Of a DNA stretch of 64,000 bases, positions 62,301-64,000 are shown piece after piece. Source of the DNA: Mesocentrotus franciscanus (taxonomy: Eukaryota > Echinodermata > Echinoidea > Camarodonta > Strongylocentrotidae); NCBI GenBank assembly GCA_037976565.1, contig CP137680.1, forward strand, positions 23,664,671 through 23,728,670. The letters run 5' to 3'. Numbering within the stretch: position 1 is the first letter of the stretch; the number at the start of each line of letters is the position of its first letter. A program made the position numbers and the translations under genes. A model generated the notes under the pieces. The model made no database searches and was not told the DNA's origin. It worked only from the letters and a program-made list of their open reading frames with translations.

Positions 62301-62618
62301 ACCTTGAATGCATATAAATAAACCTTGAATGTATGTAAATAAACCTTGAATACATATAAAAAATAAACCTTAAATGCATATATATAAACCTTAAATACAT
62401 ATAAATAAACCTTGAATGCATATAAATGAACCTTGAAAGTATATAAATAACCCTTGAATGCATATAATAAACCTTAAATGCATATGAATAAACCTTGAAT
62501 GCAATTCGAGTACAAGGTACTGTTAAACGGGGTGAATTTTAAAGAGTGACACTGGAAATACTGTAGGATTTAATACATTTGATTGAAGCATCATTGTTGT
62601 GTTTTATTTTGATGAACC

Positions 62619-62655
<37 letters not shown>

Positions 62656-63593
62656 TTCTGCCTGTTTCAGCTTGTAAAAAGCTCCATTTGTTTTGCATTC
62701 TAACAGGTTATTTAATGCACAGTCCAGAGGTATGTCTAAGGCAGTCATGAAAAGAGCAGCTATCAGCATACAAAGGTAGGACTTCAGAACACCCTATAAT
62801 AATACCCAGTCACATCAGCAAGATTGACACCAGCCTGAGACAATAGGCTAAACAAAACTTACAATACCCTAAAATGGCACAAAATAGGTTGGCTTGGAGT
62901 TGGTGTGGATTTGGTTTGGTGGTATGACTGAGGTATTACAGGGAAAGGCTGTCCTACAAGTATTTAATACTGTCTATTTTGCTAAAGATTATTTTAAAGG
63001 ATCAGTGCGGTTTATGACAAAATGGAAAACCTAGAAGAAATACAGTCAAACCCGTTTATGAAGGCCACCCAAGGGAAACACAAAAAGTGCCCACTGTAGA
63101 CAGGTGGCCTTTCTATACAGGTTCTTGAACACAAGTTTCCTCTTAGTAGAAGGCAATATAGTTGACCACAATAGACAAGTGGCCTTTGTAAAGAGGTGAC
63201 CGCTAAAACAGGTTTGAATGTATATGAATGTGTAGAATTTTCAAGTCACTATGACTGGCTTGTACTCTTTAAATTGGCAGCATACTGATATCTTATGCAA
63301 TCTTCACACAGTATGGGTTGAATGAATGAACATACATGTATATTTCCAGTTTCTGATGTCTTCATCATCAGCATTGCCTTGTTGATAGTGGCAGTACCAT
63401 TGTCTGAAATTAAGTCGGACAACAGGGATTGGGGCTTCCATACACACACAATGATTTCTCAAAAAAGGTATCTCTATCCATAACTTTGCTTATGTTTGTA
63501 TTTGATAGATCTGAATTTTTCTGTATATTTTAATTTCACAGGTTTGTTAGAGGGATGATCATCCGGAAAATGCTTGCTAAAGTGAAGGAAAAG
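29277..63593 (+). CDS. Large multi-exon gene: Ser/Pro/Arg-rich protein with IQ motif, unnamed (continues past window)
   Basis: 28 exons were traced by splice sites and phase: 29277..29384, 30045..30211, 32933..33017, 36861..37091, 37778..38171, 38794..38931, 41030..41248, 41779..41965, 42520..42622, 42868..43013, 43733..43912, 45249..45296, 46764..46890, 47271..47392, 48086..48131, 49066..49135, 49413..49431, 50206..50927 (or to stop 51046), 55810..56133, 56721..57038, 57457..57737, 58613..58983, 59611..59713, 60327..60490, 60924..61070, 61927..61995, 62707..62775, 63542..63593. Phases fit at every junction: the long form totals 5010 nt (1670 codons, open at the edge), the short form 3231 nt (1076 residues plus stop). 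Residues 1-120 are helical; most of the middle is disordered, with RPTTAP, RPATAP, RPRTAS, RPKSAR, RPSSAR and RPVSAR words and acidic tracts. Residues ~1504-1650 are charged helices, and an IQ motif (IQRFVRGMIIRK) lies at 1651-1662, which in known proteins binds calmodulin or light chains. I do not recognise the family; a cytoskeletal or ciliary role would be a guess. Confidence 0.85.
29445..29600 (+). mobile_element. tRNA-derived SINE fragment in intron 1
   Basis: GTTGGTCTAGCGGTGATGTC is A-box-like, followed by ACCCTGGCTCGACTTTGAGG, then CACGTCTTTCGGATGG and TTAAAGGTCGGTCCCA, a typical SINE body order. Confidence 0.55.
30045..30211 (+). CDS. IQ gene exon 2
   Basis: Acceptor TATTATGTTGCAG. 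Encodes an amphipathic helical stretch: LTKLSEFMTMLLSAERFQRD, then a Lys/Asn-rich linker and AQFFRILLRMLMEVS. Ends in phase 2 at AG|GTAAAT. Confidence 0.88.
31711..31920 (+). mobile_element. SINE, 5' truncated, with ATT tail
   Basis: TGTCCTTTGGCAAGATATTA, CACTCTCCACCCAGGTGTTA and GTGCGCTATATAAATATCCA, ending in (ATT)n at about 31898-31920. The head is missing. Confidence 0.8.
32933..33017 (+). CDS. IQ gene exon 3
   Basis: Acceptor TTATTCTTTCAG. Reads ASGLKQRDDLKKVYHWYQLN and KDVLHCEP; the helical region continues. Donor CCA|GTAAGT, phase 0. Confidence 0.9.
33125..33322 (-). pseudogene. Reverse transcriptase fragment with YADD (non-LTR, RTE-like)
   Basis: 65 codons on the minus strand contain GVGVHQGSVLSSLLF and NLLYADDLVLMAE, the palm motifs around the catalytic Asp pair. 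It is only a ~200 bp scrap in intron 3; neighbouring motifs are absent. Confidence 0.85.
33524..34928 (+). mobile_element. 1.4 kb repeat with internal tandem array and DR1 motifs, copy 1
   Basis: Begins TTGTCTCGCCTGCGTAGC and ends GTTTCACTTGTTTT. GTCTCGCCTGC near the start and GCAGGCGAGAC near the end form an 11-bp inverted motif. Inside are about four ~185-bp units, each with TTATCAAGTATC and AAGTCAAGGTCAAAGGTCAT-type sequence. AGGTCAAAGGTCA (DR1) occurs at 33742, 33933 and 34276. It matches 38973-40365 with only about a dozen changes plus one 12-bp difference. No coding capacity; probably a non-autonomous DNA transposon. Confidence 0.82.
36414..36567. mobile_element. GGGCCC-type foldback MITE, copy 1
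   Basis: Left end CAGGGCCCTGTCTTATAAAC, right end ending GTTTGTGAGATGGGGCTCTG. The inside shares ATGTACATAAGAGAT and AACTTGCGATTGATT with copy 2 at 43132. Confidence 0.75.
36861..37091 (+). CDS. IQ gene exon 4
   Basis: 77 codons. Starts HFKGAGKQLYKRPELKFTSD, then becomes low complexity (TPSQQNSPRGQGSDDL, SSRPTTAPPGMHRPK). First RP-x-T-A word. Donor AAG|GTACAT, phase 0. Confidence 0.9.
37207..37485 (-). mobile_element. Full-length tRNA-derived SINE, reverse orientation
   Basis: In reverse: head GTGTCGTGGTCGAGTGGATA (A-box), perfect B-box GGTTCGAGTCC, body and 3' part AGCGCTTAGAGACTTCTGC...GGCGCTATATAAG. It sits in the intron between exons 4 and 5. Confidence 0.85.
37600..37692. repeat. GAGAGCCAGAAG-type foldback
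   Basis: CATCTGCTGAGAGCCAGAAG at the left and TCTAGCTCTTAGCAGACAAT at the right form diverged inverted ends. Related to the cluster at 5258-6115. Confidence 0.6.
37778..38171 (+). CDS. IQ gene exon 5, acidic tail
   Basis: Acceptor TTTTTCTTCCTGCAG. 131 codons: IHNSLRSPRFGDDDASFAV..., then LDRPASAMSVIRHAQIA, and a strongly acidic stretch (DGDEKKDENEEDDSEK and ADDDGEDPSEGEKEQ). The donor is AAAA|GTAAGG, phase 1; reading through would add only eight residues before a stop. Confidence 0.88.
38500..38575 (+). repeat. Telomere-like degenerate TTAGG/TTAGGG tract
   Basis: AATTAGGG, TTTAGGTAAGGTTTAGG, AGGGTTAAGGTTAGG and TTTAGG words cluster here, in the intron after exon 5. It is degenerate. Confidence 0.5.
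38794..38931 (+). CDS. IQ gene exon 6
   Basis: Acceptor TTATCTTTTTTAG. Encodes RKPPLTSLVNPVARATFEEE and ISEGTLLRVQVDMPKTA. Donor GCAG|GTGAGA, phase 1. A 1.39 kb repeat starts 42 bases into the next intron. Confidence 0.88.
38973..40365 (+). mobile_element. 1.4 kb repeat with internal tandem array and DR1 motifs, copy 2
   Basis: Same ends and internal array as 33524-34928 and the same orientation. AGGTCAAAGGTCA occurs at 39179 and again in units 2 and 4. It starts 42 bases after the exon 6 donor. Confidence 0.82.
41030..41248 (+). CDS. IQ gene exon 7, Gln-rich
   Basis: Acceptor with a long C-run, CCCTTTCCTCACAG. Encodes TKQHPGPSEAERKAAHLQQW, QDYQHQQGMAAGDG and a Glu/Val-rich end. Donor AATG|GTTAGT, phase 1. 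This exon has no Met start and is too internal to show in a simple open-frame list. Confidence 0.88.
41266..41478 (+). repeat. Degenerate ATTCAGTTC-type minisatellite
   Basis: Words such as GTTCAGTTCAATTCC, TTAGTTCAGTACAATTC and GATTCAGTTCAGTTC recur for about 200 bp in the intron after exon 7. Confidence 0.8.
41779..41965 (+). CDS. IQ gene exon 8
   Basis: Acceptor CACTGTCTTTCAG. Encodes PHIPANSLASQSLEHFYKM, then basic and polar residues ending NNTRQR. Donor AAAG|GTAAAT, phase 2. Confidence 0.88.
42046..42222. mobile_element. TA-flanked MITE, CAGTCAAACC family, copy 1
   Basis: TACAGTCAAACCTG and CAGGTTTGACTGTA are exact inverted ends. The interior has ACAAAGACCACCTGTCTACA and a diverged repeat of it. 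Related to 63041-63222. Confidence 0.85.
42520..42622 (+). CDS. IQ gene exon 9
   Basis: Acceptor TTTATTATGTTCAG. Encodes ALSARIERPSTVQAGSLVML and ADHVGDNMMVEKEP. Donor CCG|GTTAGT, phase 0. Confidence 0.85.
42868..43013 (+). CDS. IQ gene exon 10 (source of decayed copies downstream)
   Basis: Acceptor GTATTCCTATTATAG. Encodes NGPEMPAGFRRPSSKVTPKR, PATAPSTNPISVSVAKSYGG and MSPPPNSSG. Donor GG|GTAAGT, phase 2. Two degenerate copies of this exon lie in the next intron. Confidence 0.9.
43067..43420 (+). pseudogene. Two decayed tandem copies of exon 10, one interrupted by a MITE
   Basis: Positions 43067-43138 (CCCCAAAGAGGCCCTCCACG, then TATCACCCCCTCCAAATAGC) and 43305-43420 (AAGGTTACTCAAAAGAGGCC, TTTTTTAGTAGCCAAAAATT, GGGGGCATGTCACCCCC) align to exon 10. 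The GTAAGTAAGACACTCCAGCA flank of exon 10 also recurs as GTGAGTGAAACACTCCAACA at 43267. The first copy lacks its middle, neither keeps a clean frame, and a foldback (43132-43267) has landed at its donor. Confidence 0.8.
43132..43267. mobile_element. GGGCCC-type foldback MITE, copy 2
   Basis: The left end CTGGGCCCCGTCTTACAAAG and the right end CTTTATATGACAGGGCCCTGG are inverted repeats. The inside shares ATGTACATAAGAGAT and AACTTGCGATTGATT with the copy at 36414-36567. Confidence 0.78.
43733..43912 (+). CDS. IQ gene exon 11
   Basis: Acceptor TTTTTCAACATGCAG. Encodes DSTPEYTPRNRRGEPIFALP, a central EESDYNVHFRRQG and a Ser/His-rich end with VPETARY. Donor AA|GTGAGT, phase 2. Confidence 0.9.
43992..44124. 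repeat. Foldback element, GGGCATCGTTTCAC family
   Basis: Starts GGGCGCCGTTTCTCAAAACC and ends TTTCGAAATACGGGCCC, with an inner palindrome around TAGAATTAACACACG. Related to 2769-2895. Confidence 0.65.
44127..44248. repeat. Foldback element, GGGCATCGTTTCAC family, adjacent copy
   Basis: Starts GGGCATCATTTCACAATACT and ends TTCATGAAACGATGCCCA, diverged inverted repeats. It lies only two bases after the previous copy. Confidence 0.7.
44862..45157. mobile_element. Long-arm foldback MITE (GGGGGTGTTTCACAAAG family)
   Basis: Arms of at least 75 bp. The left begins GGGGGTGTTTCACAAAGACT and the right, read in reverse, begins the same way and continues through AAGATCGACTTTAAG and GGCCGTTC-TGCCATTG with few differences. 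The centre is AT-rich. A half copy lies at 60243-60301. Confidence 0.88.
45249..45296 (+). CDS. IQ gene exon 12 (48 nt)
   Basis: Acceptor ATCATTATTGCTCACAG. Encodes WRDDGYGNMTYRKVH. Donor AG|GTAAAC; it enters and leaves in phase 2, so it is a skippable cassette. Confidence 0.8.
46541..46740 (+). mobile_element. tRNA-derived SINE
   Basis: The head carries A-box TGGCTCAGTGGTAGAGC and B-box GGTTCAAAACC, like a tRNA. It then continues into the SINE body (TGCCCTTTGGTAAGGCATTA) rather than closing an acceptor stem. It ends a few tens of bases before the exon at 46764. Confidence 0.75.
46764..46890 (+). CDS. IQ gene exon 13
   Basis: Acceptor AATATCTTTCTACAG. Encodes SRIQSAPAQRTSMRTAGSTR, GGNRPRTASEAST and KNKSKWHPCK; very basic. 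Donor AAG|GTCAGT, phase 0. Confidence 0.88.
47271..47392 (+). CDS. IQ gene exon 14
   Basis: Acceptor ACTGATGTAG. Encodes VCEDNIRLPQAASHRMKTMH and PATVASMMSIKTLGSDKRRM. Donor AG|GTAAAT, phase 2. Confidence 0.85.
47685..47970 (+). mobile_element. tRNA-derived SINE with intact head and tail
   Basis: The head GTGTCGTAGTCCAGTGGTTT (A-box region), B-box GGTTCAAACCC, body and 3' part GCACTTAGAGACAGTATTAC...GCGCTATATGAATCC, ending in ATTATTATTT. The tail resembles the SINE at 31711. Confidence 0.8.
48086..48131 (+). CDS. IQ gene exon 15 (46 nt)
   Basis: Acceptor TTGTTTGTTTTAG. Encodes SRMGHRHTGSYPWEE. Donor GAG|GTTAGT, phase 0. Confidence 0.82.
48690..48900 (-). mobile_element. Probable LINE 3' UTR remnant
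   Basis: In reverse, the end ATTATATCATATTGTTTTTATC-TTGAAGTGGAAATAAAGAAATGAAATG closely resembles the LINE tail at 7330-7380. There is no coding part. Confidence 0.35.
49066..49135 (+). CDS. IQ gene exon 16
   Basis: Acceptor GTCTTATTCCAG. Encodes ELVPGSAPPNMQYMSISTPA and AIK. Donor AAAG|GTAAAT, phase 1. Confidence 0.85.
49413..49431 (+). CDS. IQ gene exon 17, 19-nt microexon
   Basis: TGAGAAATGCTACTGATGG lies between a strong acceptor (TTTTTTCTACTCTCCACAG) and GTAAGT. It bridges phase 1 to phase 2 and gives VRNATDG with its neighbours; without it exon 16 (phase 1) cannot join exon 18 (phase 2) in frame. Confidence 0.78.
50206..51046 (+). CDS. IQ gene exon 18: terminal exon of short form or internal exon of long form
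   Basis: Acceptor TGTGATATTGTAG; one base completes a Gly codon, then SMAPNQSTESLVPKDSLHSP follows. About 280 residues rich in Ser, Thr, Asp, Glu and Gln, low complexity, with acidic C-terminal repeats such as EEAGSKSAEAEAD and SDETGAKQEESDAEQ. The frame ends in TGA at 51044-51046. An internal donor CAAG|GTACCA after 50927 is in phase 1, exactly what the next downstream exon (55810) needs. Which end is used, or both, cannot be decided from sequence. Confidence 0.82.
51047..51890 (+). other. 3' UTR of the short form or intron of the long form
   Basis: AT-rich; no canonical AATAAA was found between the stop and about 53 kb. An ATTAAA variant lies at 52942-52947. Confidence 0.35.
51896..52158. 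mobile_element. Hairpin MITE with ~115-bp arms and 13-nt loop
   Basis: The left arm runs from ATTCACTATGAACATGA to AGAACAGGTG (52010), the loop is about 52011-52023, and the right arm runs from CACCTGTTCTAG to TCATGTTCATAGTGAAT. The arms contain GACAAAGGAACATCC and its complement; the right arm has a short extra segment near 52082-52096. No coding capacity. Confidence 0.9.
52293..52831. mobile_element. TTAA-flanked inverted-repeat element, copy 2
   Basis: The element is 52297-52827, with TTAA at 52293-52296 and 52828-52831. Ends AGATACTATGTCCC and GGGACATAGTACCT. It aligns in reverse orientation along its length with copy 1 (3549-4052), for example CAATAACCCACTTCTTGTAA. Confidence 0.82.
52832..55809 (+). 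other. Intron of the long form, nothing further recognised
   Basis: About 3 kb of AT-rich sequence with a G-run near 53430 and T-runs. No exon with matching phase was seen on the + strand, and the open frames present lack splice context. Confidence 0.4.
55810..56133 (+). CDS. IQ gene exon 19, poly-Ser and His-rich
   Basis: Acceptor CCATCTCTTTAG, enters in phase 1. Encodes APSSAQHTFKAQAVVARPS, a run of seven Ser, then a His-rich stretch (HEKTSHHHHQNQHPHPHGNH and DQHHPPEDVHP) and LDFDVHIHERSRSADSN. Donor ACTG|GTAATT, phase 1. It has no plausible start codon of its own, which supports its being an internal exon of the upstream gene. Confidence 0.82.
56721..57038 (+). CDS. IQ gene exon 20, SPSPSIR repeats
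   Basis: Acceptor TTCTGTAACCATCAG. Encodes YMKLSEDEQNKLKGKHPTA..., then a Thr/Ser/Pro-rich stretch (RPTTPRSPRVSPATSP) and three near-exact 21-nt units encoding (S/T)PSPSIR. Donor CAAG|GTTTGT, phase 1. The Ser-Pro sites are typical of proline-directed kinase targets; that is inference. Confidence 0.88.
57457..57737 (+). CDS. IQ gene exon 21
   Basis: Acceptor TTTGTATTCTAG. Encodes GRGSRSPSPTPSAASQSLRP, KSARSRVTSARQREPPPSDD and a Gly/Asp/Glu-rich end. Donor GAG|GTATAA, phase 0. Confidence 0.87.
58018..58602 (-). mobile_element. 5'-truncated LINE with (AAAT)n 3' tail
   Basis: On the minus strand the frame at 58420-58602 contains ISHTRGLVIPKVKTENGRRA and FSFEGAVIWNNLTSEVQNA, the usual last block of CR1/L2-type ORF2 (PxxKTExGxRxFSFxGAxxWNxLP). 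A 3' UTR with GGGGCTACCCTGTTG follows, then an (AAAT)n tail at 58018-58045. It ends within about 10-40 bases of the exon 22 acceptor. Confidence 0.82.
58613..58983 (+). CDS. IQ gene exon 22
   Basis: Acceptor TTTCATTCATATCTGATCAG, phase 0. Encodes VSAITDTYDDDLGIIDDDGA, then a Ser/Thr-rich stretch, ILVKRPSSAPGIRTDGG and RPSSARGRRPVSARRAASPQ. Donor CCAAG|GTAACA, phase 2. The acceptor lies next to a LINE fragment. Confidence 0.87.
59611..59713 (+). CDS. IQ gene exon 23
   Basis: Acceptor TTTTGTCTGTCCTCAG. Encodes PTSPRFTRPLSPRSKQKGSQ and WQGRPVPAFGHSNP. Donor CCT|GTAAGT, phase 0. Confidence 0.87.
60243..60301. repeat. Half copy of the GTGTTTCACAAAG foldback
   Basis: TAAGTCCAACTTTAATAGAG and GGATCTTTGTGAAACACCCC match one arm of the element at 44862-45157. 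It lies 25 bases before the exon 24 acceptor. Confidence 0.75.
60327..60490 (+). CDS. IQ gene exon 24, charged helix
   Basis: Acceptor TCTTTTATTTCTGTAG. Encodes EAEYESYQKQQEAKSSVQIQ, KLFNKSSAKDAKKRLSQAEK and ARQEKMGREAFESE. Donor AG|GTTTGT, phase 2. The frame seen here has a start of low-complexity change to a continuous helix. Confidence 0.88.
60548..60800 (+). mobile_element. tRNA-derived SINE
   Basis: Contains a B-box-like GAGTTTGACCC, body CATTTGTCACTCTCCACCCA and GGTGTTAAATAGGTACCTGG, and a 3' part GAGCGCTCTACAAGTAGCAA. Same body as 31711-31920. Confidence 0.75.
60924..61070 (+). CDS. IQ gene exon 25, charged helix
   Basis: Acceptor TTTTGTATTATTTACAG. Encodes AYLEHLWRREVSLYKRDDVT, FKNFEREYMLDKLNRSKLRD and AKRDMLLR. 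Donor GA|GTAAGT, phase 2. Confidence 0.9.
61927..61995 (+). CDS. IQ gene exon 26 (69 nt)
   Basis: Acceptor TTTAATTTGTGCAG. Encodes QAAENRHQMALLKRIGPSVD and IH. Donor GA|GTAAGT; it enters and leaves in phase 2. Confidence 0.88.
62138..62505 (+). repeat. Minisatellite, ~21-bp unit, about 17 copies
   Basis: Unit AAACCTTGAATGCATATAAAT with variants (AAACCTAAAATGTATATATAT). It lies in the intron between exons 26 and 27. The reverse open frame of repeated SRFIYMH-like residues is only the repeat translated. Confidence 0.93.
62623..62652 (+). repeat. (TA)n microsatellite
   Basis: About 14 uninterrupted TA units, in the intron just upstream of exon 27. Confidence 0.9.
62707..62775 (+). CDS. IQ gene exon 27, start of IQ motif
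   Basis: Acceptor TTTGCATTCTAACAG. Encodes LFNAQSRGMSKAVMKRAAIS and IQ, then the split Arg. Donor AAAG|GTAGGA, phase 2. The IQ motif is split by the intron after its Gln. Confidence 0.9.
63041..63222. mobile_element. TA-flanked MITE, CAGTCAAACC family, copy 2
   Basis: Starts TACAGTCAAACCCG and ends ACAGGTTTGAATGTA, with inner AAGGGAAACACAAAAAGTG shared in reverse with copy 1 at 42046-42222. TA at both ends suggests Tc1/mariner-type mobilisation. Confidence 0.8.
63542..63593 (+). CDS. IQ gene exon 28, completes IQ motif (gene continues)
   Basis: Acceptor TATTTTAATTTCACAG. Encodes FVRGMIIRKMLAKVKEK after the split Arg, completing I-Q-R-F-V-R-G-M-I-I-R-K. Donor AAG|GTGAGT, phase 0. More exons must lie beyond the window because no stop is reached. 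Confidence 0.9.
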
Positions 63594-64000
63594 GTGAGTA
63601 CGGCACTAGTAGCACTCGTAGATGACCAGCTCTATGAAAGACAAAGCTGTTTTTTTTTAAAACAAGTATGATACAGAATCAAAATGCTGTGATCACGGCA
63701 AATAACATAAATCCCGGACCCTTACCCCTTGTTCCTCCCCTCAATTTGAAAGCATTATTAGTCTTTACTATTCTCTCTCAGGCATTCTGCCAAAGGCATG
63801 TCCACACACCAGAGCCTTCTTTAGTTCTTTCTCCATCACTCTCCATCTTTAGCCTTCTTCTTCATTATGCCATATGATCTGTCACCTACCAAGTCTGACA
63901 CCATCCCAATTCTTGGTCTTCCTCTTCACCGTTTACCATGCATTTTCCCTTCGAAGATGTCCCTGAGCATGTTATCCTCCCATAAGATGTGTCCTATCCA

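Noticed and set aside
62134..62463. 109-codon minus-strand frame with repeated SRFIYMH residues
   Set aside because: It is the translation of a 21-bp minisatellite in an intron of a + strand gene.

Overview
This is a 64 kb window of an AT-rich animal genome. The protein-coding genes are split by spliceosomal introns with GT-AG borders, and tRNA-derived SINEs, non-LTR retrotransposon remnants and many short terminal-inverted-repeat elements lie between and inside them. The repeat mix, the frequent ACATGTAC-type words and the single-exon RING-NHL gene suggest a marine invertebrate deuterostome, most likely an echinoderm such as a sea urchin. The species cannot be fixed from the sequence alone. 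There is no operon, CRISPR array or prokaryotic feature.

Layout. Positions 1-2530 hold the last three coding exons and 3' UTR of UFM1, the ubiquitin-fold modifier, on the + strand; its first exon lies upstream of the window. Positions 2.7-16 kb have no recognised gene. They are a dense bed of DNA-transposon derivatives: a TTAA-flanked element, three hAT-like elements each with a perfect 8-bp target-site duplication, nested foldbacks, a TA-flanked mariner-like element and microsatellites. Positions 16371-17561 (minus) encode a complete 396-residue RING-NHL ubiquitin ligase with no B-box, the architecture of malin (NHLRC1). Positions 19.2-22.5 kb hold two dead LINE copies in opposite orientations. 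A CpG-richer patch at 26.2-26.6 kb looks like the start of a minus-strand transcript, and a possible orphan 3' exon lies at 28.02 kb.

From 29277 to beyond the right edge the + strand is occupied by one large gene that I could not name. I traced 28 exons whose reading phases all match at every junction. They give an N-terminal helical region, long low-complexity Ser/Pro/Arg and acidic regions with recurrent RP-x-(S/T)-A words, a His-rich exon, an SPSPSIR repeat, a charged helical region and an IQ calmodulin-binding motif at the right edge. Two frame-compatible outcomes exist at exon 18: a 1076-residue form that stops at 51046, or a form of at least 1670 residues that splices out at 50927 and continues through ten more exons.

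The most unusual structures lie inside that gene. Two nearly identical 1.4 kb repeats, about 5.4 kb apart, each carry an internal ~185-bp tandem array with DR1-type nuclear-receptor half-site pairs. One exon has two decayed tandem copies in its own downstream intron. There are also a 19-nt microexon, a 21-bp minisatellite, several near-perfect hairpin elements, and a LINE fragment that abuts a splice acceptor.
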